Positions 7,143-15,347 of a stretch of 64,000 nt of DNA are shown here, one piece after another. Position 1 is the stretch's first letter, and every line of letters begins with the position of its first letter. The stretch is from positions 62,001 through 126,000 of the forward strand of contig CAXXMY010000015.1 of assembly GCA_963663635.2 (NCBI GenBank), read 5' to 3'. Made by a program: the position numbers and the translations under genes. The notes under the pieces were generated by a model that did no database searches, had not been told where the DNA came from, and saw only the letters and a list, made by a program, of their open reading frames with translations. The stretch comes from Poriferisodalis sp963663635. Its GTDB lineage: Bacteria; Actinomycetota; Acidimicrobiia; Acidimicrobiales; Poriferisodalaceae.

Positions 7143-8164
7143 AGCCGGCCAGCGTCAGAGACAGCGGGGCCGGTTGCGAGAGGTCCCAGGGCGCCCAGCA
7201 GATTCTCAGTGGCGCTCCGCATGCCCACGATGCAGGGGGTGGCCTCGAAACCCGATATCGCCTCCAGCGCATCTGTCACGTAGCCGCGCGCCGTGGTCAC
7301 CGACGTCGCGATCTCCGACCCGGCAACCACGGCAACCCGCGCTTCGTCGCGCCCCGAATCGTCCAGCGGTCGACCCAGCAGGTCCGCTACTGGGTGCCCG
7401 TCGGCCAGCATGCGGATCACCGGCAGCGTGTACACGCCCTCGCGCAGGTCATTGCCCGACGGTTTGCCGAGCTCTTCGTCCGACGCCACGAGATCCAGCA
7501 CGTCGTCGACGATCTGGAACGCCATGCCGTAGGCCCGCCCGAAGGTCGAGAGACGTTCGAGCACGTCTCGATCCGCGCCGGCCACCAGCCCGCCGATACG
7601 GCACGCAGTGGCGTAGAGCTCGGCCGTCTTGCCGCGGATTGCCAGCAAGTACTGCTCCTCGGTGCGGCTGATGTCGTAGATCAACTGCAGCTCGCGCACC
7701 TGGCCTTCGCAGAGCCGACCGATGGTTGCCGCCAGCAGAGCAGCGACTTCGGTGCCGAGCGACGCGGCCAGCTCGGATGCCTTCGCCAGCAGGAAGTCGC
7801 CAGCCAGGATTGCCTTGAGGTTCCCCCAGCGATAGTTGACCGCCTCGATGCCGCGTCGCGTCGCAGCATCGTCCATCACGTCGTCGTGGTACAGCGATCC
7901 CAGATGAACGAGCTCGACGGCGACACCGCCGCACACCATGTCGTCGGTCACGGCGCCCGGTGCTGCACCGTCAGGGTCGAGCACAAGTGCCGCGGCGATG
8001 ACGAATGCTGGGCGCAGACGCTTGCCGCCCGCCGGTATGAGATGCGAGGTCACCTCGGTCAAAAAGTCGTCGTCGGTGACCGCCGCGGCGCGCAAAGCGG
8101 CTTCGACGCGGGCGAGGTCCTCGTCGGGGTCGGGTCGTGCCTGCAGCGGGGAAAGGGACGCCAC
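7139..8164 (-). CDS. Polyprenyl (long-chain) diphosphate synthase
   Basis: Trans-prenyltransferase that extends allylic diphosphates with isopentenyl diphosphate, probably for the menaquinone side chain. It is 341 residues. Both Asp-rich motifs are intact: first DDVMDD in LVHLGSLYHDDVMDD and second in MAFQIVDDVLDL. GGKRLRPAF binds the pyrophosphate end and LAIRGKTAELYATACRIGG follows helix G. GTG 8164 is chosen over GTG 8185 because TACGGT lies exactly six bases before it. folP is coupled through a GTGA overlap. IspD and IspF, which help make its substrate, are encoded 3.5-5 kb away. Chain length cannot be read from the sequence. Confidence 0.88.
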   Translation of the reverse strand: MASLSPLQARPDPDEDLARVEAALRAAAVTDDDFLTEVTSHLIPAGGKRLRPAFVIAAALVLDPDGAAPGAVTDDMVCGGVAVELVHLGSLYHDDVMDDAATRRGIEAVNYRWGNLKAILAGDFLLAKASELAASLGTEVAALLAATIGRLCEGQVRELQLIYDISRTEEQYLLAIRGKTAELYATACRIGGLVAGADRDVLERLSTFGRAYGMAFQIVDDVLDLVASDEELGKPSGNDLREGVYTLPVIRMLADGHPVADLLGRPLDDSGRDEARVAVVAGSEIATSVTTARGYVTDALEAISGFEATPCIVGMRSATENLLGALGPLATGPAVSDAGRL

Positions 8165-8170
8165 GGCGCA

Positions 8171-8176
8171 ACCGTA
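8171..8176 (-). promoter_or_regulatory. Putative -10 for a leaderless polyprenyl synthase mRNA
   Basis: TACGGT on the minus strand, six bases before GTG 8164. It lies inside the longer open frame that starts at GTG 8185, which argues for the shorter protein. Confidence 0.45.
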
Positions 8177-8261
8177 AACGACCACAGCGCCGATGCCACC
8201 CTCGGCGGTTCTGCGGCCCGCGGACCGCTTCTGCCGACCGAGCGATGTCGGAGGGCACCGT

Positions 8262-8267
8262 TACACT
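8262..8267 (+). promoter_or_regulatory. Putative clpC -10 element
   Basis: TACACT 51 bases before the clpC GTG, giving a short leader that contains the SD-like AGGGAGG at 8308-8314. No clear -35 was found. Confidence 0.3.
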
Positions 8268-8318
8268 GCGGGCACCTGACCCGAAGCCCATCGTGGAGGG
8301 CAGAGACAGGGAGGCCCA

Positions 8319-10820
8319 GTGTTCGAACGATTCACCGATCGGGCCCGCCGAGTGGTGGTGCTGGCGCAAGAAGAAGCGCGCCTGCTGAATCACAACTACA
8401 TCGGCACCGAGCACATCCTGCTGGGGCTGATCCACGAAGGTGAGGGCGTTGCCGCTCAGGCGCTCGAGTCGTTGGGCATCTCACTCGAAGCCGTGCGCAG
8501 TCAGGTTGAGGAGATCATCGGTCAGGGCACCGCATCGCCCAGCGGCCATATCCCCTTCACGCCGCGCGCCAAGAAGGTGCTCGAGCTCTCGCTGCGCGAG
8601 GCGCTGCAGCTCGGCCACAACTACATCGGCACCGAGCACGTGCTGCTGGGCCTCATCCGAGAAGGCGAAGGCGTCGCGGCGCAAGTGCTGGTGAAGCTTG
8701 GCGCCGACTTGTCGAAGGTGCGCCAAGAAGTCATCCAGCAGCTTTCGGGCTACAGCGGCTCGGGCAGCGGCCGCGAGTCCATCGGTGCGTCGTCGGGCCA
8801 AGGCAGCGAGCAAGGCGGTCAGAGCGGCTCGTTGGTGCTCGACCAGTTCGGCCGCAATCTGACCTCCGATGCGCGCGCCAAGAAGCTGGACCCGGTGATC
8901 GGACGGCTGCGCGAGACCGAGCGCGTCATGCAGGTGCTGTCGCGCCGCACCAAGAACAACCCCGTCCTCGTCGGCGAGCCTGGCGTCGGCAAGACCGCCA
9001 TCGTCGAAGGACTCGCGCAAAAGATCGTCGCCAACGACGTTCCCGAGCTGTTGCGCGACAAGCAGCTCTACACGCTCGACTTGGGCGCCCTCGTTGCCGG
9101 CTCGCGCTACCGCGGCGACTTCGAGGAGCGCCTCAAGAAGGTCCTCAAGGAGATCCGCACCCGCGGCGACATCATCCTGTTCATCGACGAGTTGCACACG
9201 TTGGTCGGCGCCGGCGCCGCCGAGGGCGCGATCGACGCAGCGTCGATTCTCAAGCCAATGCTGGCGCGGGGCGAGCTGCAGACCATCGGCGCGACCACGC
9301 TCGAGGAGTACCGCAAGTACCTCGAGAAGGACGCCGCGCTCGAACGCCGCTTCCAGCCCATCAAGGTGGAGGAGCCCACGCTCGCCCACACCATCGAGAT
9401 CTTGAAGGGGCTGCGCGATCGCTACGAGCAGCACCACCGGGTCACGATCACCGATCAGGCGCTCGTGGCTGCCGCGAACCTGGCGGACCGCTACATCGCC
9501 GACCGCCACCTGCCGGACAAGGCCATCGACCTCATCGACGAGGCCGGGTCGCGCCTGCGCATCAAGCGCATGTCGACGCCGCCCGACTTCAAGGAGATCG
9601 AGACCAAGCTGACCGACGTCACCGAGCGAAAAAAGCAGGCGGTCGAGTCGCAAGACTTCGAAACGGCCGGAGCGCTGCGCGACGAGGAGAAGGAGCTGCT
9701 CGAGCAGCGCACCGTCGTCCTCGCGCAGGCCAAAGCCGAGGGGCACGACCTGTTCGACGAGGTCGACGAGGAAGCCATCGCCGAGGTGCTCTCGATCTGG
9801 ACCGGCATTCCGGTGTACAAGCTGACTGAGGAGGAGACCCAGAAGCTCCTCAAGATGGAGGACGCGCTGCACAAGCGGGTCGTCGGCCAGCACGATGCCA
9901 TCAAGGCCATGAGTCAGGCGGTTCGACGCACCCGCGCGGGCCTGAAGGACCCGAAGCGCCCAGGCGGATCATTCATCTTCTTGGGCCCCTCGGGAGTCGG
10001 CAAGACCGAGCTGGCCAAGACGCTGGCCGAATTCCTGTTCGGCGACGAAGACGCGCTGATCAGTCTCGACATGTCCGAGTACATGGACAAGTTCACGGTG
10101 AGCCGACTCGTCGGCGCGCCCCCCGGCTATATCGGATACGACGAGGGCGGGCAGCTGACCGAGGCTGTGCGCCGCAAGCCGTTCTCGGTGGTGCTCTTCG
10201 ACGAGGTCGAAAAGGCCCACCCGGACGTGTTCAACACGCTGCTGCAGATCCTCGAAGAGGGCCGGCTGACCGACGCGCAGGGTCGCTCGGTCGATTTCCG
10301 CAACGCCGTGCTCATCATGACCTCGAACCTCGGCACCGCCGACCTGCGCAAGTCGCGCGTCGGATTCGCGACGGCCGATGAGGACGCCAGCTACGACCGG
10401 ATGAAGGAGAAGGTCAACGATGCGCTCAAGGCGCACTTCCGGCCCGAGTTCCTGAACCGCATCGACGACACCATCGTGTTCCACGAGCTGAGCGTCGACG
10501 AAGTCGTCCAGATTGTCGATCTGATGATCAAGCGCACCGCCGACCAGCTGCGGGCGCAGGGTCTGGGCCTCGAGCTGACCGATGCCGCCAAGCAGTGGCT
10601 GGCGCGCAACGGGTACGACCCGCAGCTCGGCGCCCGGCCGCTGCGGCGCGCACTCCAGCACCACGTCGAGGATTCGCTGAGCGAGCGCATCCTCTACAAG
10701 GAATTCCACGCCGGCGAGATCATCGTGGTGGATGTGGAGGACGACGAGATTGTGTTCCGCGCCATCGAGGGCTTCGATCCAGCGCCGATCCAGCTCGAAG
10801 AGGCTGCGACGGCCGAATAG
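8319..10820 (+). CDS. clpC: ClpC AAA+ unfoldase, ATPase of the Clp protease
   Basis: Hsp100 ATPase that unfolds substrates and feeds them to ClpP. It is 833 residues, normal for actinobacterial ClpC. Two Clp_N repeats occupy about residues 1-145 (NHNYIGTEHILLGLI and GHNYIGTEHVLLGLI). AAA domain 1 has Walker A GEPGVGKT near 219 and the Walker B acidic pair in ILFIDELHT. The M-domain with a UVR motif (KQAVESQDFETAGALRDEE) lies near 435-460. AAA domain 2 has GPSGVGKTE near 556, and VLFDEVEKAH. The C-terminal D2-small domain ends with GARPLRRALQ. GTG 8319 is preceded by AGGGAGG. It stands as a single gene, with a lipoprotein gene starting 8 bp after its stop. Confidence 0.97.
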   Translation: MFERFTDRARRVVVLAQEEARLLNHNYIGTEHILLGLIHEGEGVAAQALESLGISLEAVRSQVEEIIGQGTASPSGHIPFTPRAKKVLELSLREALQLGHNYIGTEHVLLGLIREGEGVAAQVLVKLGADLSKVRQEVIQQLSGYSGSGSGRESIGASSGQGSEQGGQSGSLVLDQFGRNLTSDARAKKLDPVIGRLRETERVMQVLSRRTKNNPVLVGEPGVGKTAIVEGLAQKIVANDVPELLRDKQLYTLDLGALVAGSRYRGDFEERLKKVLKEIRTRGDIILFIDELHTLVGAGAAEGAIDAASILKPMLARGELQTIGATTLEEYRKYLEKDAALERRFQPIKVEEPTLAHTIEILKGLRDRYEQHHRVTITDQALVAAANLADRYIADRHLPDKAIDLIDEAGSRLRIKRMSTPPDFKEIETKLTDVTERKKQAVESQDFETAGALRDEEKELLEQRTVVLAQAKAEGHDLFDEVDEEAIAEVLSIWTGIPVYKLTEEETQKLLKMEDALHKRVVGQHDAIKAMSQAVRRTRAGLKDPKRPGGSFIFLGPSGVGKTELAKTLAEFLFGDEDALISLDMSEYMDKFTVSRLVGAPPGYIGYDEGGQLTEAVRRKPFSVVLFDEVEKAHPDVFNTLLQILEEGRLTDAQGRSVDFRNAVLIMTSNLGTADLRKSRVGFATADEDASYDRMKEKVNDALKAHFRPEFLNRIDDTIVFHELSVDEVVQIVDLMIKRTADQLRAQGLGLELTDAAKQWLARNGYDPQLGARPLRRALQHHVEDSLSERILYKEFHAGEIIVVDVEDDEIVFRAIEGFDPAPIQLEEAATAE

Positions 10821-10828
10821 GCCCACAT

Positions 10829-11692
10829 ATGCCGTCGCTCGCAACGCTGGAGCGGCGGCGAGGCAGTGCGGCTCGCGAACGCCGCGCGAGCCGTTGGCTG
10901 CCTATCGCGGCGGCGCTCGTCGCGCTCGTCGGCTGCCGAGCGGACATCGTCGTTGACATCGACATGGCGCACGACGGAGCGGGCCGGGTGACCGTGGCGG
11001 TCACATTCGACGAAGAGGTGATGCGTACCGCACCCGATCTGAGCGAGTTGCTCGTTCTCGATGACTTGGTGGGGTGGGAGATCACCCGCCGGCACGACCA
11101 GACCTCGGTCGGCGAACGGCTCAGGGTCGTCGCCGTCAAGCGATTCGCGAACCAGAGGGAACTGGCCGAGGTGCTCGCCGAGATCGATCAGCCGCCAGAC
11201 GGATCTGCCGGTTTGTTCAGGTCGGTCACGGTGACGGCCGAACGCGACGGGGCACACGTGCGCTATCAGCTTGCCGTGGGCATCGGTCTTAACCGGCCGG
11301 TCGGCGAGCTTGTCAATCCTGCCACTGCGGATGCACTCGAGGGCGAGCTGTTTGGCATGCCCATCGCCGAGATCGAAGAACGCGCCGGTGCGCCGCTCGA
11401 TGAGCTGGTGACGCTCGTCGTTCAGGCGACGGTGCCACAGGGGGCAGGACGGTTGCCGGCCGAGGGCGTGATGACGCTGAACGAAGGCGGCATGCGCGAG
11501 CTGTTGGTGTCAGGCGAGCTGTTCGACGCCGAAATTGCCGCAGCCGACGAGGAGGCTGAGCGTCTGTCGCAGCGTGCGAGCCGGGGGGCTCGTATTGCTA
11601 AAGGTTGGTGGATCCTCATTGGGGTGGTTGCGGTCGTTGTCGTGGTGATCGCCTTGCGTGGTCGGCGTCGCCGAGGGCTGACCTTCCGCTAG
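10829..11692 (+). CDS. LppM-like membrane-anchored lipoprotein
   Basis: A 287-residue protein exported through a signal peptide with lipobox LVGC (Cys about residue 36) after an Arg-rich n-region. The extracytoplasmic domain starts with ADIVVDIDMAHDGAGRVTVAVTFDEE, which resembles LppM-family domains, and the protein ends with a single transmembrane helix (about 259-275) and a short Arg-rich tail. It would therefore be held on the outer face of the membrane at both ends. Function is not known; mycobacterial LppM is linked to the cell envelope. The start ATG 10829 is 8 bp after clpC, so it may be cotranscribed, and ispD begins 38 bp downstream. Lipidation would depend on Lgt/LspA, and N-acylation on the Lnt encoded at 39.3 kb. 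Confidence 0.7.
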   Translation: MPSLATLERRRGSAARERRASRWLPIAAALVALVGCRADIVVDIDMAHDGAGRVTVAVTFDEEVMRTAPDLSELLVLDDLVGWEITRRHDQTSVGERLRVVAVKRFANQRELAEVLAEIDQPPDGSAGLFRSVTVTAERDGAHVRYQLAVGIGLNRPVGELVNPATADALEGELFGMPIAEIEERAGAPLDELVTLVVQATVPQGAGRLPAEGVMTLNEGGMRELLVSGELFDAEIAAADEEAERLSQRASRGARIAKGWWILIGVVAVVVVVIALRGRRRRGLTFR

Positions 11693-11730
11693 TCGTTCGC
11701 AGGGTCCCTTTGGCGGGGCAGACTGGGTGG

Positions 11731-12426
11731 GTGGTTCGGGCTTGGGCGATTGTGCTGGCTGCGGGCGCAGGGACTCGGTTCGGTGCTGTGGCTGGCGGGG
11801 CTTCGAAGGTGATGCTGCCGATTGCTGGGCGATCGATGGTCTCGTGGAGTGTTGACGCGGCTCGTGGGGCGTGTGACGGCGTCACGTTGGTGGTGCCCGC
11901 CGGCTTGGTTGATGAGTTCGTTGACGGGGTTGACGGTGTTGATGTTGTTGTGGCTGGGGGGGACAGCCGCTCGGGTTCGGTGCGGGCGGGGCTTGGGACG
12001 GTTCCCGGAGATGTTGACGTGGTCGTGTGTCACGACGCGGCTCGGCCGGGTGCTTCGGTGGGGTTGTTTGCTTCGGTGATTGCGGCTGTGGGGGCTGGGG
12101 CGGACGCTGCGGTGCCGGCGCTGGCGGTGAGCGACACGCTCAAGCGGGTGCCTGTATGGAGCGACGCCGGTGGCGTCGTTACGGGGACCGTGGACCGTGC
12201 GGAGCTCTATGGCGTGCAGACGCCGCAGGCATTTCGCCGCGAGATGCTGGTGACGGCGCACGCCGGAGCACCCGAGGCCACTGACGATGCGGCGCTGGTC
12301 GAGGCAGCAGGCGGCACAGTGGTGGCGATTCCGGGCGAGGCCGCGGCGCACAAGGTCACCACGGCGGCAGACCTTGTGATCACCGAAGCCCTGCTGCCAA
12401 CCCGCGTGGCAGACGACGGGCCGTAG
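11731..12426 (+). CDS. ispD: 2-C-methyl-D-erythritol 4-phosphate cytidylyltransferase IspD
   Basis: Forms CDP-methylerythritol in the MEP isoprenoid pathway. It is 231 residues from GTG 11731, matching the family. The nucleotide-binding loop is WAIVLAAGAGTRFG with a Lys in GGASKVMLPIAG; HDAARP, GVQTPQAFRRE and EATDDAALVEAAGG are further family motifs. The open frame extends upstream into the lipoprotein gene, but GTG 11731 places the AAGAGTR loop at the usual distance. The first third of the gene is rich in GTTG/GGTG words and low in C, unlike its neighbours. ispF follows after 11 bp. Confidence 0.92.
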   Translation: MVRAWAIVLAAGAGTRFGAVAGGASKVMLPIAGRSMVSWSVDAARGACDGVTLVVPAGLVDEFVDGVDGVDVVVAGGDSRSGSVRAGLGTVPGDVDVVVCHDAARPGASVGLFASVIAAVGAGADAAVPALAVSDTLKRVPVWSDAGGVVTGTVDRAELYGVQTPQAFRREMLVTAHAGAPEATDDAALVEAAGGTVVAIPGEAAAHKVTTAADLVITEALLPTRVADDGP

Positions 12427-12437
12427 CGTCAACGAGT

Positions 12438-12995
12438 GTGACGGCGGTTGACAGCGGCGGGCCCGGCCCGGCGATGCGAGTGGGACACGGCTACGATGCG
12501 CACCCGTTCGCTGATGCTGCAAGCCACCCTGGGCGGACGTTGGTGCTCGGTGGGGTCCGGTTTGTCGGTGAGCGGCCGCTCGCCGGTCATAGCGACGCCG
12601 ACGTGGTCGCGCACGCCGTCATCGATGCGATGCTGAGCGCCGCGGGGTTGGGGGACATTGGGTCGAATTTTCCCGACGACGACGAGTTGTGGCGGGGCGC
12701 GGACAGCATCGAGATGCTGGCGCGGACGGCGGCTCGGATGGCCGAAACTGGATGGAGCCTGTCGAACGCTGACTGCACCGTCATCTGTGATCATCCGATG
12801 ATCTCCCCGCATCGAGAGCAGATGCAGGAGCGACTGAGCACCGCAGCGGGCGGTGTTGTGACGGTGTGCGGCAAGCGCATCGAAGATCTCAGCAATGGCA
12901 ACGGCATCGTGGCGCACGCCGTGGCCCTGGTGTTCGCCCGGTCGGGCGCCGACACGCCTGAATCCGACACGCCTGAATCCGACACACTCAAATGA
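12438..12995 (+). CDS. ispF: 2-C-methyl-D-erythritol 2,4-cyclodiphosphate synthase IspF
   Basis: Cyclises CDP-ME 2-phosphate to MEcPP. It is 185 residues from GTG 12438, or 173 from ATG 12474, which would begin directly with the family motif MRVGHGYDAHPF (metal-binding Asp and His). LAGHSDADVVAHAVIDAML carries a further metal His, and GLGDIGSNFPDDD and SNADCTVI complete the set. Past the normal C-terminus lies a tandem repeat of a 15-bp unit (12951-12980) coding DTPES twice, which is absent from the family. Unlike many actinobacteria, no cysS separates ispF from rlmB. Confidence 0.93.
   Translation: MTAVDSGGPGPAMRVGHGYDAHPFADAASHPGRTLVLGGVRFVGERPLAGHSDADVVAHAVIDAMLSAAGLGDIGSNFPDDDELWRGADSIEMLARTAARMAETGWSLSNADCTVICDHPMISPHREQMQERLSTAAGGVVTVCGKRIEDLSNGNGIVAHAVALVFARSGADTPESDTPESDTLK
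12951..12980 (+). repeat. 15-bp tandem repeat at the 3' end of ispF
   Basis: Two perfect copies of gacacgcctgaatcc, followed by a degenerate third (gacacactcaaatga) that includes the stop codon. Confidence 0.9.
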
Positions 12996-13002
12996 CTCGC
13001 CG

Positions 13003-13962
13003 ATGAGCACGCAGCCGCCCCGCCGTCGGGGCAAGCCGGCCCAGCGGGGCGCGCGCAACGCTTCACCGCGAGGTCGCGGCGGTCCGAGTGTGCAGCAGCG
13101 CAGCGGGGCCGGTCCGCCCACACACGGTCGCGCAGGGGCGCGTCGCGGCCCGAATGGGCCGCGACGCGACCCCTCGGGCGGACGCGAACAATCCTCGCCC
13201 CGCGGTCTGGGCGGCGACCACATCGAAGGCCGGCAGGCCGTACGAGAGCTGCTGCGTGCCGGCAACCGCAAGATTCATGAGATCCTGCTGGCGGAAGACG
13301 CGCACGAGTCGGCTGTGCTGGCCGAGATTGCCGACCTGGCAGCCGAGCGACGAGTGCCGCTGCGCGAGACCAGCCGCCGCAAATTGCGCGACAAGGCGCT
13401 CACCGACTCCCCGCAGGGCGTCATCGCTTTGGCCTCCGAGATCCGACCGGTGCCGCTGGAGGATCTCGCCCGACCTCATCGCGGGTCGCCGCCGCTGCTC
13501 ATCGCCGCCGACAGCGTCACCGATCCAGGGAATCTGGGTGCCATCTTGCGGACCGCCGAAGTGGCGGGCGCGACGGGAGTCGTCCTCGGACGTCATCGTT
13601 CCGCGAGCCTGACGCCCGCAGCCGTCAAGGCGGCTGCGGGAGCAATCGAGCATCTGCGCCTAGCGCAGGTCGGAGGACTGCCCGGGGCGTTGAAACAGCT
13701 GCGTGACCTCGGCCTGTGGGTGATCGGTCTCGACGGCGATGCCAGCGACGGTCTCGAAGACCTGCGTGTCGCCGACGAGCCCGTGGTGGTCGTCGTCGGC
13801 GCCGAGGGACGCGGTCTCTCGACACTGGTCGAGCGCCGCTGCGACCAGGTCATCTCGATCCCGGTCTACGGGCGCATCGAGTCGCTCAACGTGGCCGCGG
13901 CAACCGCCGTCGCCCTGTTCGACATCGCCCGCGCCCGCGCTCGCGCCCAGAATTCGACCTGA
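13003..13962 (+). CDS. rlmB: TrmH/SpoU-family RNA 2'-O-methyltransferase (RlmB-like)
   Basis: SPOUT methyltransferase, probably for 23S rRNA G2251, though tRNA targets cannot be excluded. It is 319 residues. The first ~75 are basic and rich in Gly, Arg and Pro, typical of actinobacterial RlmB. DHIEGRQAVRELLRA begins the substrate-binding domain. The SPOUT knot carries DSVTDPGNLGAILRTAEVAG (motif 1), VVVVVGAEGRGLS (motif 2) and IPVYGRIESLNVAAATAVALFD (motif 3) with the conserved Asn in LNVA. ATG 13003 is 7 bp after ispF. A tRNA-Thr gene follows after 45 bp. Confidence 0.9.
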   Translation: MSTQPPRRRGKPAQRGARNASPRGRGGPSVQQRSGAGPPTHGRAGARRGPNGPRRDPSGGREQSSPRGLGGDHIEGRQAVRELLRAGNRKIHEILLAEDAHESAVLAEIADLAAERRVPLRETSRRKLRDKALTDSPQGVIALASEIRPVPLEDLARPHRGSPPLLIAADSVTDPGNLGAILRTAEVAGATGVVLGRHRSASLTPAAVKAAAGAIEHLRLAQVGGLPGALKQLRDLGLWVIGLDGDASDGLEDLRVADEPVVVVVGAEGRGLSTLVERRCDQVISIPVYGRIESLNVAAATAVALFDIARARARAQNST

Positions 13963-13970
13963 ATCCTCAG

Positions 13971-14002
13971 CGCTGGGCCAAACGCTGGGCCATACGCTGG
14001 GA
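13971..14002 (+). repeat. 12-bp tandem repeat between rlmB and tRNA-Thr
   Basis: Unit cgctgggccaaa at 13971-13982, cgctgggccata at 13983-13994, then a partial third copy, ending 5 bp before the tRNA. Confidence 0.8.
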
Positions 14003-14007
14003 CGGCT

Positions 14008-14080
14008 GCCCGAGTAGCTCAACGGCCAGAGCACCGCTCTTGTAAAGCGGGGGTTGTGGGTTCGATTCCCACCTCGGGCT
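14008..14080 (+). tRNA. tRNA-Thr (anticodon TGT)
   Basis: A full cloverleaf can be folded. The acceptor GCCCGAG (14008-14014) pairs with CTCGGGC (14073-14079), with T as discriminator at 14080. The D arm is GCTC/GAGC. The anticodon stem CCGCT/AGCGG encloses loop CTTGTAA with anticodon TGT at 14041-14043. The T arm GTGGG/CCCAC encloses TTCGATT. CCA is not encoded. It reads ACA and probably other Thr codons. Confidence 0.97.
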
Positions 14081-14089
14081 CGCCCTTGT

Positions 14090-15196
14090 TCAGAGCGTGA
14101 TCACCAGGTTGCCGATGTGCTCCTTGCGGCCGAATGCCTCTTGGGCAGCATGAATCTCCTCGAGGGGGTAGGTGCCGCCGAGAATCGGCCGGATCTCGCC
14201 GCGCTCGATGTACCCGACAATGTCAGCGAAGATGCCCGGTTCGTAAATGGTCGCTCCGTAGAACTCGAGGTCGTTGAGGTACAGGGTCCGCAGATCGAGT
14301 TGCACGATCGGCCCGCCGATGGCGCCAGCAGTGACGTATCGTCCCCCGCGGGCAAGCGCAGCGAGCCAGCCGGCGAAGTTGTCACCGCCGACCACATCGG
14401 CGACAGCGTCGAACGGACCGCCGTTGGCCTCGACGGCTGCGGCGGCGACTGACGGGGTCTCGCGAGCCACAGCGGCATCCGCGCCGATCTCGTGCACTTG
14501 GGCGATCTTCGAGCTGCTGGCTACGGCGACCACGCGTGCGCCGCGCCGCTTCGCGAGCTGCACCAGGGCACTGCCCACCCCGCCGCTGGCACCGGTGACG
14601 GCGATGCTCTGGCCGTTTCGCAGACCGACTCGAGCCAGCATGTGCTCTGCGGTCACCGACGAGCACGGGAATGTCGCGAGCTCGGCGTCGGAGAGATCCG
14701 AGTCGATGGGGTGCACGTTGGCGGCCGGCACCGTTGCGAACTCGGCGAAGCCCCCGTCGGCCTCGCTGCCGAGATACCCGGCCTTGCTGCGATCGGACGG
14801 ATCGTCGCGATCGCGCAGACACGGATCGACGATGACCCGATGCCCAACCAGTGCAGTGTCGGCGACGTGTGGGCCCACTGCGACGACGCGCCCCACCACG
14901 TCGGCGCCCTGGATGCGGGGGAATTGGAGACCCGTGCCCCGCCACGCGGCATCATAAACGCTTGCCTCGGCGTGCCCGCCTTCGCTGGTTGCCGAGGTAG
15001 CGGCGCCGCTGTACCAGCCCACACGGGTGTTGATGTCGGTGTTGTTGATGCCGCATGCCGACACCTGGATCAGTGCACCGCGGGGACCCGGCACTGGCAC
15101 ACCCACGTCGTCGCGCACCTCGAGCATCTCCGGACCGCCGCCGCCGACCAGCAGCGCTGCTCGCATGGTCGTCGGCAGGCCGGACCCTGGACTCAT
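14090..15196 (-). CDS. Zinc-type alcohol dehydrogenase / quinone oxidoreductase (MDR superfamily)
   Basis: NAD(P)H-dependent medium-chain oxidoreductase of unknown substrate. ATG 15196 gives 368 residues; ATG 15166 would start at MRAALLVGGGGPEM, the usual family N-terminus. The GroES-like domain has VSACGINNTDINTRVGWY and FPRIQGADVVGRVVAVG; the Rossmann domain has the dinucleotide loop VTGASGGVGSALVQLAKRRGA. Catalytic-zinc ligands are not complete (CGINNTD where zinc enzymes have CG.CHTD), so it is closer to the zinc-independent quinone reductases. ATG 15196 overlaps the stop of the upstream FAD-oxidoreductase remnant (ATGA), which may supply translation initiation. Confidence 0.85.
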   Translation of the reverse strand: MSPGSGLPTTMRAALLVGGGGPEMLEVRDDVGVPVPGPRGALIQVSACGINNTDINTRVGWYSGAATSATSEGGHAEASVYDAAWRGTGLQFPRIQGADVVGRVVAVGPHVADTALVGHRVIVDPCLRDRDDPSDRSKAGYLGSEADGGFAEFATVPAANVHPIDSDLSDAELATFPCSSVTAEHMLARVGLRNGQSIAVTGASGGVGSALVQLAKRRGARVVAVASSSKIAQVHEIGADAAVARETPSVAAAAVEANGGPFDAVADVVGGDNFAGWLAALARGGRYVTAGAIGGPIVQLDLRTLYLNDLEFYGATIYEPGIFADIVGYIERGEIRPILGGTYPLEEIHAAQEAFGRKEHIGNLVITL

Positions 15197-15294
15197 CGCG
15201 GCGCTCGCCCGTCCTGCGCGAAGTGATACAGCAGACTGGCACCGCACATGCCGCCGCCAACGATCGCGACGCGAAGCGACTCGGGCAGGCTCAT
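15193..15294 (-). pseudogene. Truncated N-terminus of an FAD-dependent oxidoreductase
   Basis: A 33-codon minus-strand frame starting at ATG 15294 reads MSLPESLRVAIVGGGMCGASLLYHFAQ before diverging and stopping at TGA 15193-15195. VAIVGGGMCGASLLYHFA is the classic beta-alpha-beta FAD fingerprint (GxGxxG) of glycine/sarcosine/D-amino-acid oxidase-like proteins, which normally run for 350-800 residues. Only the first ~28 residues remain; the rest has been lost, leaving the stop overlapping the start of the oxidoreductase (ATGA). It may now act as a leader ORF. I infer an internal deletion that brought a foreign 5' end next to the oxidoreductase. Confidence 0.75.
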
Positions 15295-15347
15295 GGGCCT
15301 CCGCAGTGGTCACATTGGGCCGCCAGCAGGCGGCAGAATACCGCCTA

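Noticed and set aside
8186..8318. Strong -35 for clpC or the polyprenyl synthetase
   Set aside because: No TTGACA-like hexamer at a suitable distance was found; only -10 boxes are reported.
8481..9893. Long minus-strand open frame across clpC
   Set aside because: Shadow of a highly conserved plus-strand gene; high GC leaves few stops. No recognisable domain.
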